Position numbers and translations under genes: made by a program
In this document: piece by piece, positions 22,569 through 32,611 of the stretch
Layout: each line of letters opens with the position of its first letter
How positions within the stretch are numbered: the first letter of the stretch is position 1
The notes under the pieces: generated by a model
Told to the model about the DNA's origin: nothing
Database searches by the model: none
What the model saw: only the letters and a program-made list of their open reading frames with translations
Source of the DNA: Nectonema munidae
Lineage: Eukaryota > Nematomorpha > Nectonematoida > Nectonematidae
Length of the DNA: 64,000 nucleotides
Direction: 5' to 3'
NCBI GenBank assembly: GCA_030549495.1
Contig: JAUIRK010000278.1
Location: forward strand, 62,001-126,000

Positions 22569-24476
22569 ATGTCGGACACAACTTCCTTCATTGATACGTC
22601 CGACAAAAAAAGTTTAATGGGCGCCACCTTCGGCGAAGTGAACCATTGCGAACTCCTTTCCTCCCACTTCTACAACTTGTACTTGAATGAGCAGTTTTCG
22701 GACATCACCTTCGTGATTGACGAACAGCGCCTTCCAGCTCACAAACTCATCCTAGCGTGCAGAAGCGAGTACTTCAGAGCGATGCTATTCGGAGGCCTCA
22801 AGGAGTCGCAGCCATGCACCAAAGAAATACGAATTCCTGGTTCTTCTTTCGCAGCATTCAAAACGCTCTTAAAGTATGTGTACTGCGGCAAGATCAACCT
22901 GACGAGCCATAAAGAAATCGTTCTTCTCGAGATCCTGGGCCTGGCCAATGAGTACGGCTTTACGCAACTGGAGTCAGATATCTCGCAGCACATGCACTGC
23001 ATTCTTCACACCAACAACATCGTGCAAGTCTTCAACTTTGCTGTCCTCTACCGCCTTTCCTCTCTTCAGGCGAAATGCTTGAACTTCATCGACATGAATG
23101 CTGCTTCTCTCCTCAAAGACACGCACTTTCTCGCTCTTTCTCCGCACGCCATGCTGGAATTGATATCACGTGATTCCTTTTTCGCTCCAGAAGTAGACAT
23201 TTTTAGGGCGGTGCTGCAATGGATCCAAGCTCATCACAGCGACCACAGCTATTCATCTCACGAGATGAAACAAGAGAACAACGGTGATGACGATAAGTCT
23301 GATACTTCTGAGCCTGTCCTTTCTTCCCTTTCTTCCCAAATCTTGAACGCCGTCAGACTACAGCTGATGTCTATCACCGACATTCTTGACGTTGTCAGAC
23401 CGAGCAATATGATCAAACCAGACGAACTGTTGGATGCCATTCGCAAAAAATACGAAGCTTTGCCTGAACTTGTGAAACATAGGGGCTCTTGCTTGCCAAA
23501 TGTGAATGTTGCATCGCATCATTACGCAGCCACCGTTATTTCGGGGGAAAAGAGGAACGCGTTGTTGGATAGTGATTTATCCGATAGTTCGTACACACTG
23601 GACGAAGGATTCACTCGCCACCGAATTTCTGAAAATTCTCTCTTTACTCTCAATCGCGGGAATGAAAGCGGTAGCGGCCTCGGCTGCGATGAATCCGAAG
23701 AAGAGGTGTACACAAGTGGCAGTGGAAGCAGTGGCAGCAGCAGCAGCATCATTGTGCAACTCCAGCACAACTACATCATAAATCACATAAAGATTTTGCT
23801 TTGGGATCGCGACACTCGTTCCTATGCGTATCGCATCCACACATCTGTCGAGAAGACGCAGTGGAGCGTGGCTGTCGATTACTCTTCCCATAGGTGCCGT
23901 TCCTGGCAGACCCTTTTCTTTCCTTCCAGAGTTTGTCGCTTCATTCGCATCACGGGCACGCACAACACCGCTAATCGCGTATTTCACCTCGTTCGCTTCT
24001 CCGCTTCATACTCCCCAAACCCATCTCCGCGCATGATGGTGCCATTTCTTCAGCCGAGCTACAACGTTGCCTGCGTCTCACAAGGAGCCTGCGTTCTGGA
24101 AGGCGTGTCCAGGTGTCGAAACGCGCTCATCAACGGCCAAGTCTCAAGTTATGACTGGGACTCCGGATACACCTGTCATCAGTTGGGGAGTGGGTGCATT
24201 GTCGTGCAGTTGGCGCAGCCCTACGTCATTCCCAGCATCTCTCTTTTGTTGTGGGATTGTGATGATCGCGTCTATTCCTACTACATCGATGTTTCTCTCG
24301 ACTTGCACAAGTGGACTCGCATCGTGGACAAGCGCAATGAAGCCTGCCAGTCTTGGCAACACCTCACCTTTGAACCTCTCGCTTTTTCCTTCATTAAAAT
24401 TGTTGGCACTGCTAATTCCGCAAACCAAGTTTTTCACTGCGTGCACCTTGAATCACCCTCCCAGAAGTTTCACTGA
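22569..24476 (+). CDS. BTBD9: BTB/POZ domain-containing protein 9
   Basis: A 635-residue single-exon reading frame. I chose the ATG at 22569 (MSDTTSFIDT) because it is the first ATG; the frame is open a little further upstream. The BTB domain is at about 30-135 (FSDITFVIDEQRLPAHKLIL, YFRAMLFGGLKESQP), then a BACK domain (LSPHAMLELISRDSF, RLQLMSITDILDVVRPSN). Two F5/8-type C (discoidin-like) domains follow (SIIVQLQHNYIINHIKILLW and CIVVQLAQPYVIPSISLLLW, each with SWQ and H.VRF/HCVHL ends). Order and wording match BTBD9, an adaptor thought to link cullin-3 to substrates and tied to iron and sleep traits in flies and humans. Two additions lie at about 221-252 (acidic/His/Ser) and 365-393 (Gly/Ser-rich). 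The CDS is far richer in GC than its surroundings. Confidence 0.95.
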   Translation: MSDTTSFIDTSDKKSLMGATFGEVNHCELLSSHFYNLYLNEQFSDITFVIDEQRLPAHKLILACRSEYFRAMLFGGLKESQPCTKEIRIPGSSFAAFKTLLKYVYCGKINLTSHKEIVLLEILGLANEYGFTQLESDISQHMHCILHTNNIVQVFNFAVLYRLSSLQAKCLNFIDMNAASLLKDTHFLALSPHAMLELISRDSFFAPEVDIFRAVLQWIQAHHSDHSYSSHEMKQENNGDDDKSDTSEPVLSSLSSQILNAVRLQLMSITDILDVVRPSNMIKPDELLDAIRKKYEALPELVKHRGSCLPNVNVASHHYAATVISGEKRNALLDSDLSDSSYTLDEGFTRHRISENSLFTLNRGNESGSGLGCDESEEEVYTSGSGSSGSSSSIIVQLQHNYIINHIKILLWDRDTRSYAYRIHTSVEKTQWSVAVDYSSHRCRSWQTLFFPSRVCRFIRITGTHNTANRVFHLVRFSASYSPNPSPRMMVPFLQPSYNVACVSQGACVLEGVSRCRNALINGQVSSYDWDSGYTCHQLGSGCIVVQLAQPYVIPSISLLLWDCDDRVYSYYIDVSLDLHKWTRIVDKRNEACQSWQHLTFEPLAFSFIKIVGTANSANQVFHCVHLESPSQKFH

Positions 24477-24479
24477 ATC

Positions 24480-25921
24480 ACCCTCTCTCCCCTCCTTCTT
24501 TCTTTCTTTGTTTTATACTTCCTTAATCAATTGGACGCAATGACTTGAATTTAAATATTATTCAGAAGAAAATGTTATTCTTTTCGTGTTAAATATTATT
24601 AAATAATTTTTGTTCACTTTCAAAATATGAATGTTTTTTGATTAGTGAATAGAATTTAAAAAACAAATCATTTTTTTCACTATAAATGAAAGTCGTTTAT
24701 ATCTCCTTATTTTCTACACGTTTTTCTTTAATCAATTGTAGTTATCGTTTCTAAAAAAGGAAATCTTTCTCATATTTGCTTTATTGTTCAATTAATCTCT
24801 GATCTGATCCATCATTAGATAGGAAATAGACCCGCTGTTACCAAATATGGGAAATATGTGCCAAGGAGGAATTTAGAAACTTCAAGGGGCAATTTAATGT
24901 AATTTTGATTTATATTTATATAATATATTTTTTTTAGCATTTCTAATTTATCCTATTTTAAATTGAATTGAAGAATTAGCCAAAAACTCAAATTTCAATC
25001 ATAAAATACATGCATCTTTTTTTGATTCAAATATTATTTTCTAAATAAACGCATCTTTTGTTAAAAGTTTAAGATTACTTATGTTCATAGTACAAAAGAA
25101 GTGTATAGCGTTGTTTAAAAGCAAATTATAGTTAGAGGATTGAAAAAAGGGGGCATGTAAAAGTTGAATATTTTTTATCAAGTATGAGAATGAGAAAAAG
25201 AAGTTTGGGAAGCGCTACAATGGAGCTTTTAATCATATTATTATGGCTCTTTCTTTTGTAGAAAAGTAGAATGAGAAAATATAGAGGAAGATTTTTTTTT
25301 ATTTTTAAGTTTTTTGCAACTTGATGAATTTTAACTTCATTAACCTGATATAGTAGATTTAAAAAGATTAATATTAAAGTTACACCATAATTAGGTGAGT
25401 GTATGGGAAGAACAGTACTTTTGTGAATAAATTCTCGACTTTTATATAATGTTTGAAGAATATTTCTTTAAGCCTAAATTCAGACACTCTGAGTAAATAA
25501 AATTCTAAATGCAAAGCTCTAACCCCTAATTCTGATAACTCCATCACTGATACATTTAAGAAAGATTTATTTCAGCCCCAAAGTGACATTTTTTTCCCAC
25601 AAAAACGTGATCAGGGTGATGTCTATGGTTTCACCAACGATTCACAAAAGTGAAATATGATTGTGCAATCGAATTCTGCATTTTGGAGTATGAAAGCCTA
25701 TATTCAATTTTGTAATATTGTAAGCAGTATTTCAAAAAGCTACCGTTGCTAACTTTCTGCAATTCTGCCTGTAGTTTCTTTTGGCATCTTTTGAATTTCG
25801 ATCGTTTGAAATATTTTTTTCATTTTTATTTGTTGTTCAATTGACCCATAATATAAACTAATGTAGATTTTGACAGCTTATTTGTGTAATTGTAGATAGA
25901 TATGTTCAAAAAATAATTAAA
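24480..25921. other. AT-rich DNA downstream of BTBD9
   Basis: A pyrimidine-rich 3' region (CTCTCTCCCCTCC) follows the stop, then AT-rich sequence. No second gene or clear poly(A) signal was identified. Confidence 0.5.
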
Positions 25922-25925
25922 TTAA

Positions 25926-26055
25926 CCCATTAACGACCAATGTTCCTATTTTGGAACATAAGTAATTTCATCTTCGTCTGCTTTTTTCAATGACTTTGAA
26001 TATAAATCGTCTGCGTTTTTTTAGATATCGTCTGCTTTGCTTGGTCTTAAATGGG
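25926..26055 (+). mobile_element. TTAA MITE copy C
   Basis: A 130-bp element with TTAA at 25922-25925 and 26056-26059. It is nearly identical to copy D (about six differences), so both are fairly young. Confidence 0.92.
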
Positions 26056-26059
26056 TTAA

Positions 26060-27167
26060 AATGGCTCAAAAATTTATTTACAACATTTTGCAGACAAATC
26101 GTGTCAGCATGAACTAAAACCTTATTCTAAAAGAGAAATAACAAGATGCTTCAAATTCACAAAATTTCAACTAATATTTACATCAATTTTATACGTGTTT
26201 TAAGTGAACCAAATTCTATTTGATTTTAGTTTGACCCATCAATCTTTGAAAGTCACAAAAAAAAATTTTCAATGCTATTTATTTTATTTGTTTATTTTTA
26301 TAATTTAGCAAAAATTTGAAAAAACAGTAAATATTTCGTTTTTATATTTAAATCTTTCATTTGGGGCAATTGACGATCAGTTTTTCTAGTGGCTTTTCTC
26401 GTTTCCTTTTTTAACGTATCCTAGGAGACGATTTCCATTTCTTAGAACACTCGTGTCCAACCTGTCCTCAAAGAGTTAATATAAATATTTTACAATAATT
26501 TAAAATTTAATTTAATTTAATTTTGGGTGAGACGAAAACACCAATTAGTGCTAAAACTTTTTTACAGGTATAAGAAATAGGAAGATTGATATTCGCCATT
26601 TTTTATAGCTTTCATCTTACACGTAAAAGCCGCCATTAAGTTTACGTTTTTGCGTGATCCTTTAATTAATAATATGAAATGAGCTTACCTTCGAATGGCT
26701 TTAACTTCAGCAGCTACTAAAATTAAGGATTACGCTTTCAAAATGCGATCACACCCATTTGATCCATGCCATCATCCCATTGTCATCTTTAAATGACACA
26801 GACGATTTCTTGATTTTAATGTGCTTTAATACCAAATTGCTTACTTAAAGTCGTCGGCCTTTTATCAGATCAAATGTGTTACCTAAATGGTAAATTATTA
26901 GTAGTGGTAATTTAACCGATACCTTAAAAAGAGGTTTTGAGTCTTGCTAGTATGGAAGTATTTTAATTGATCATTCTCTACTTTACACTGATTTATTTAT
27001 GATGATTTTGCTTAGAAAATAGTAGGGAGCTGAAAATGTGAATGGGTACCGACGCACACTTTGCATTCTGAATGCGGAGCTCGAGACAGCAAGAATTTGG
27101 CAAAAGCCACGTACAAGAATAAAAGAGAAATGAAATTATTATGAAAAATAAAAAAGAAAGCTATACT
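26060..27167. other. Intergenic DNA with a possible piggyBac end fossil
   Basis: TTGACGATCAGTTTTTCTAG at about 26371-26390 resembles the right terminus of the lineage-B piggyBac at 60569-60590. No transposase is nearby. A patch at 27035-27115 is less AT-rich and unassigned. Confidence 0.35.
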
Positions 27168-27173
27168 TTTATT
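27168..27173 (-). terminator. Poly(A) signal AATAAA of the secreted-protein gene
   Basis: AATAAA on the minus strand, 79 bases after the stop codon of the five-exon gene, a usual distance for an animal 3' end. Confidence 0.5.
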
Positions 27174-27251
27174 ATCAAAAATTTGTACAGTGATACCAAA
27201 AGAAATAAGTTATTGCGAAAAGGGGATAAAATTTTGGGATGCGATTTTTTT

Positions 27252-30053
27252 TCAAAAGTTCAAATTGCAAAGGTTGTTCGTGTCGTAATCTGAGCTGCCG
27301 TAGTTGTACAAGTTGTAGCAGTCTTTGAAGTAGTCTTTCAGTGGCCTGAAAGAAACAAAAGAAAAGTTGAGAATTTCATATTCCTCACCTTTAATTTATA
27401 GCGAGCTGTTCGCATTCATGCTAAATTTTTCCCTCGGAAATATACAAGTCCTTTTTAACTGAAAATTTTCTATTTTTTAGATGATTTTTAATAATGATCT
27501 TTTTCAAAGTAGCCTTTACATTTGCTTCAAAATTGCTAAAACTTTTTTAGTAAAATTTATTCTAAAATTTGATGATGTTCAAAGAGGGTTAAACATATAT
27601 AGAGGATTTTTTGACTTAAAAAGCATAGAATAAAACATTTTTACAATGTTCAAACGGCGTTTCCTTTTTTAGGTTCTCATTTTCTTCGATTCATCAATAA
27701 TTTCATGGGTGGATACAGTGGTGTAGCCAGGACGGTCATTTTTATTCTCTTAAAAATTTAAAGCCATTATATCAGCATTGCTGAAGTGGTAAATTTTTTT
27801 GCAATAATTCCACTTGACTTGCTTCTGAAAAATTAGACATTTTTTTGAAAAAGATGCGCCCCTTTGTGCCACTCCATTTTTTCGCTACGCGACTACTGGG
27901 TGGATACTTGACTATTTTATTTCTAAGCACCATTCATGATACTGGTTATAAACTATTTCATAAAAAGGCTTTATTAACTGTTCTATTATTTTGAAGAGCT
28001 TAACCCATTTACGCCCAATGTTCCTATTTTGGAACATAAATAATTTTATCTTCGTCTGCTTTTTTCAATGACTTTGAATATAAATCGTCTGCGTTTTTTT
28101 AGATATCGTCTGCTTTGCTTGGCCTTAAATGGGTTAAATTAAAAAAATGCAATTCTATTGCTTAAATTTCAAAGCACCGTGTAATCAAACACGTTATAAC
28201 AATCTTCCAAATGCAACGCAATTCGTTTTGTTATATCAACATTTGCTATAAAATTCTGAAGGATAAAGAACTATAAAAAATTGAAAGAAGATGAAGGATT
28301 AACTTAAAAATCATAGCTCTGTTGACCAATTAAAATGTCTCTTTTAAAATTGGTGGACAAAATGTTTCGGTTAAAGATTCAAAAATGCAATTCGCTATAC
28401 TCCGGTTATTTATAATGGCGCTCAAATATGGCAAACGCTTTGAATGTTCATTGCTTTTTTCTATATCCGAGAATTTTCGGAGCTCAGTTGTCATAAAAGC
28501 TTATCTGTATACGCAAAATGTATATGCTTTGATATCATCTAAATCAAGGGGAAGCAAAAATAAAATTTTGCATACTATTTATGCGTATCTTGATGGAAGA
28601 AACGTCATTTTGATTTTGAATTTTACTGCATACTAAAATCCCCCTAATTTGGCCACATTTCCTTAGGCTTCTTTCACTCAATAAAAGCACTATTTGCAAA
28701 ATTGAACAACTAAATAAACGAAACGAGATAATCAGACTAAAAACCACAAAAATAGCGAAAATCATTCATCAAGCTACACTTATTAAATATTAAAACTTTT
28801 TCCTTATATATTAAAAAGTGTTATAATTTAAAAAAAAAAAATTTAATTTGGAAAAAAAAGATTTCCAATTGTATTGGATAATCATATGAACTTTTGGTGA
28901 AAACGGGTGAAGAAGGTCAAAGTTTTCGCCCACAGTTTGAAATCTTAATTTCATTTAAGTTCATAACCTTTTGCCAAAAATCTTTTCATACAGATTCCAT
29001 ATTACAAGATAAAGGGTTTGTCAATCAATCTTCTATTTTGAGCTCAAACAAGTACTCAATTGTGAACAATATGTTATCTTTCAGCTGAGATTTATAATTA
29101 GAAAAAATTTGACTTAAAAAATTAAGTTTTTCTATTTGTTTATACAATGCCTGACTATTTGCCAAAAAAATTGTCTACTTAAATTCAATTTTGGCCAAGA
29201 AGTGTACAATTTGCCAACGGTTGAGAAACCGTGCCTATACTTTTAATTTTATGCTTAACCCGTTAACAACCAGAATAATCAGACGATATCTAATGTAAAG
29301 CAGAAGATTTGTATTAAAGAGCATTGATAAACGCAGACGATTTTATTTTTATAAAGTCGGCTGTGGTCGATAACCGGTTAATTTATATAATTTTTAAGCC
29401 TTTGGTATATAAATATTTTTGAACGACATTATTGATCTGGCAACTAATAACTAAATAATTAATAAAATTACTAGATTATTGAAGATTTTCATATTTTTAT
29501 TAAAAATAATTTGTTAGATGCTTTTAATTGAGGTGTTTAGTCTGACCGAAAATGAGATTGAAAATAAATGCCAATCAAATCCAGGCACTGTTATTCACTC
29601 ATAAAGCCACAAACAGAAAATAACAAGTTACCATAAAAAGGTTAATAAATGATGATTATTGATGGCTGAGCGAGCCAATAGTATGTGTAAATTTATCATA
29701 CCCGTCTAGAATGTCAAAGGTTGCGCCTTCGAATGGAAAGAAGTTGTAGTCTTCCCTTATTTCTGGCCACGGTCCTTGGAAAAAGTGTTTAATAGAATGA
29801 ATCGTTTCAAAAGTTAATACAATTCATTGCTCACTTCGTAGATCAAAAGGAAGGTATCTTTCAACTAAAATAAAAAGATGATAAATGTCATTTCCCGGAT
29901 GCAAAGACTCTGGTCTTTTCAATTTTCACTAAATTCTTACCAGAATGCACGGATACGAACTAAAAGTGTGAATTATTGTTTTAAATAATTTTTTAAGGAT
30001 CAAGAATTGATAATTACCAAGCAAAAAGTGATAGCAATAAGACCAATCTTCAT
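27252..30053 (-). CDS. Small secreted protein, 83 residues, five exons, unrecognised family
   Basis: Coding exons 30053-30018, 29959-29941, 29864-29835, 29774-29702 and 27345-27252 join through GT-AG introns in phases 0, 1, 1 and 2 with no stop. The 252 bases give 83 residues plus TGA. The protein starts MKIGLIAITFCLFVSVHS, a typical signal peptide, and the mature part is rich in aromatic and acidic residues (YLPFDLRRPWPEIREDYNFF, TFDILDGPLKDYFKDCYNLY). It ends CNLNF and has two cysteines (C60 and C79 by my count) that could form one disulfide. The dibasic LRR early in the mature part could be a processing site. Introns are about 58, 76, 60 and 2356 bp, the last holding three MITEs. I know no matching family. 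Phase agreement across five exons makes the model much stronger than any single piece. Confidence 0.78.
27716..27898. mobile_element. hAT-type MITE with 8-bp duplication, in intron 4
   Basis: It begins CAGTGGTGTAGCCAGG and ends CGCTACGCGACTACTG (inverted, imperfect). The 8-bp flanks GGTGGATA at 27708-27715 and 27899-27906 are identical. Confidence 0.88.
28004..28133 (+). mobile_element. TTAA MITE copy D
   Basis: A 130-bp element with TTAA at 28000-28003 and 28134-28137, in intron 4 of the secreted-protein gene. Confidence 0.92.
28553..28614 (+). repeat. 62-bp dispersed repeat, copy 1
   Basis: AGCAAAAATAAAATTTTGC through AACGTCATTTTGAT recurs at 31799-31860 with about two differences. The two copies are in the same orientation, one inside intron 4 and one upstream of the promoter. 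Confidence 0.8.
29259..29377 (-). mobile_element. TTAA MITE copy E, older and inverted
   Basis: TTAA at 29255-29258 and 29378-29381 flank about 119 bp. Read on the minus strand it keeps the order AAAATCGTCTGCG, TCTTCTGC and GATATCGTCTG of copies A-D, with many changes and end sequence CC(C/G)GTTA. Confidence 0.75.
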
Positions 30054-30065
30054 TTTGTAATATGT

Positions 30066-31487
30066 CTGAAATATGTTAAATATATAAGAAAAATTGCATT
30101 TTAGCTTTTTATGTTTTTAGAATTTTTAAAAATGACAATACAATTTATGTTTTACTAATCAGAGTAACCAAGATTCCATTTTCTAAATGAGTGAATGATT
30201 TTTTATTTGATCAAAAAAGATTATTTTTATATGTTTATTTTGGAATCATTTAAAGCATCAAGTCTTATTTGTGGTTTTCTTTCTTTTACAAATAAAATTT
30301 GGTATACAATTTTAAGAAACTCAAAAATTACTCTCAAAAGATAGATGAAAATATTTTTTTGCATGGTCCTTTTTATTATGTTTCCGAAACAGACTTTTAA
30401 GTCTATTTTTTTAATCAATCACTTTTTCCATCCTTCCTATTCTCTTTGTTAACTTTATTTTTTGAAGATTTTTAAAGTTTATATCATCCTACAACATCAA
30501 ATATTAAAAACAAGATTTTAATATGATTTCAAGTTCTTCTGAATATAGGGAATCAAAACACATTTTAAAGTAGCAGCCACGTGAAGAACACAAGCTCATA
30601 TTTTATTCTTAATATATCATTAACTTTTAAATTCTCTATGAAAAATGTGTTTCAATTTCAACAAATTTTCTATTCATTTTTGCCAACAAAGCTTACTTAT
30701 GTTTCAGAATTTATGGGAAATTTGTTAATTTTATAATCAATAACTTTAAATCAATATATTGCAAATAGTACACTTTTATTGGATACGTGCACGATAGGAA
30801 CTTCATATGAAGCACTAATTCCTCTCATTGGTCTAGCCATACTTCTTAGTCAATGCAGACTGATTCATCAAAAATAAATATTCAATTCATCATTCAAATT
30901 TAAAATTAGATTTAATTTTCTAATCAATTGAGACTTTGATCGGAAACTTTTCAATAAATTTTCCTTATAAGATAATAAGGAAAATAATTTGGAAAAGTTT
31001 GTAATCATTGAGAAAAGGTAAAGGTGCCGAGGCGTATTTTCATCGAGAAGGCACACTTGCGCCGCTTGTATCGAACTATGAGGACTTGATGAGGGATTGA
31101 ACCCAAGACCTTGAGTTATCAAAACACAGTTTCTAACCAACCTTACTCACGCCCCCAAAATTTTCATTGAGAAATGTTTTAAACTCTCCGAAATGCTGCC
31201 ATACTTGAAAATTAAAAAATAATGTATATCTGAGGAGGTTAATGGAAAAAGTTACATAATAGATTTTAAAATGCGCTAAATGGAATCGATATCCTTCTTT
31301 TCTTTTTTAAACAATGTAATTTTTGTTGGCGCAAAGCAGATTTTGATTAATCTCTATTGAATTCCATTTACACGAATAATAATCCAAATGGGTTAATTAA
31401 ATGGTAGATTGAATCATATCATCCAATCATTGTGTAGTGTCAGTTAATTAAACGGTTATGCCCCAAAGAAAAATTTTAATCTCTTAC
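30066..31487 (-). other. Candidate 5'UTR intron of the secreted-protein gene
   Basis: The donor CAA|GTAAGA lies at 31487 and the acceptor TATTTCAG at 30066, leaving a 12-base leader before the ATG. The interval is AT-rich and contains a SINE copy (31015-31150). A 63-residue minus frame at 30227-30418 has no family features. Confidence 0.4.
31015..31150 (-). repeat. tRNA-derived SINE copy (family shared with 62415-62560)
   Basis: On the minus strand a head GGGCGTGAGTAAGGTTGG is followed by the B box GGTCTTGGGTTCAATCCC and a tail ending CTTCTCGATGA. The copy at 62415-62560 follows the same order, including TATGAGGA and CCAAGACCTTGAGTTATC on the plus strand. Confidence 0.7.
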
Positions 31488-31540
31488 TTGATTAATGTAA
31501 AAAGCAGTAATGAAAGATGAGAAAGCGAATCTTGTATGAA
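31488..31540 (-). other. Candidate 5'UTR exon of the secreted-protein gene
   Basis: The segment runs from a TATA-positioned start (about 31538, TCATACA) to a strong donor at 31487. It is noncoding. The link to the coding exons is inferred from the splice signals. Confidence 0.4.
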
Positions 31541-31564
31541 AGTGTGTGACACCGTGATGTCTAC

Positions 31565-31570
31565 TTTATA
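31565..31570 (-). promoter_or_regulatory. TATA box candidate
   Basis: CTTTATAAAG is symmetric, so either strand could use it. On the minus strand it sits about 30 bases before the candidate start of the 5'UTR exon. Confidence 0.4.
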
Positions 31571-31798
31571 AAGGGCGTGTGACCTTGAACTAAAGAAAAA
31601 TATTTTCTTCACCATTATCTTCCTCATCTCTCTATATTTTGGAAATGGGGTGTGTGGGTGCGTAGAGGGGAGATGTTATAAATGAATGACATAACAGAAA
31701 ATGATTTTAGAACTCATTTTGTTTTTACCCGCCTCCCATTTCCTGCATTAAGAGTGTCAACATGAAAGTGAACATGCATAACATCAAAATAGTGAAAA

Positions 31799-31860
31799 AG
31801 CAAAAATAAAATTTTGCCTACTTTTTATGCGTATCTTGATGGAAGAAACGTCATTTTGAT
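31799..31860 (+). repeat. 62-bp dispersed repeat, copy 2
   Basis: Partner of 28553-28614. Confidence 0.8.
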
Positions 31861-31861
31861 A

Positions 31862-32288
31862 AAATAACAGGTTGATTGCTTACAAAGTTTGTAATTCCAT
31901 GTGATGATATTAATACTCTATCTACAGGCCTTTCCAAACTTTTATAGGGTAGCCAAATTTAGTGATTTTGATGATGACGCCCCAAAATTTATTTGCTCTT
32001 TTGGACCCTTGGATAGCAAGTTATTTAGTTAGTGAGCTTGTTAGTTATGTAATTTTTCATTTAGTTTGTTATTTTTATAACTCTTTTGTCATATAATTCC
32101 TTTAACCTGTCGCTCCTATAAATTTGCGTATATTTTGTCACTCTTTTGCAATATCTCTTCTTTGAATTTCCACATTTCGTCCTTTTTAAAATATATATAT
32201 ACCATTTTTAGTTCTAAAAGGTCTTTTTTAAATTCGAAAGTGTCTTTTTTGATTTTACTTTTCTGAATAAGTTTTGAAGTCTTATTTC
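31862..32288. other. Intergenic DNA next to piggyBac left end
   Basis: A Lys-rich minus frame at 32116-32301 is compositional and crosses the transposon end, so it is not a gene. Confidence 0.5.
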
Positions 32289-32611
32289 TTAACCTTCGCA
32301 AGACGGAACGGGAGTTTTACGTCAATGGTAATTTTCAAACTAAATTTACGTCGACTATCTTATATAAAACCTATGTTAAAATTATAATGTAAATTTTCAA
32401 AAAACAACAAATTTTTCAAAAATAAAAACTGATAGTGAATAACTGTATATTTTTTTCTTCTGTAGATCTTTAACGCCATCTAAAGAAAGTAACTAAATTT
32501 CTTTTCACATTATGAACTTTATTCATGAATAAAAAGCAATAATAAAAATTAATTGAGCAAAAAACTTAAAAATATTTAATTTTGATTAGTTAGCATAAAA
32601 AAAGAGCAAAA

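Noticed and set aside
22739-24446. Further open frames in other frames and on the other strand of BTBD9
   Set aside because: They are shadows of the GC-rich BTBD9 coding sequence without family features.
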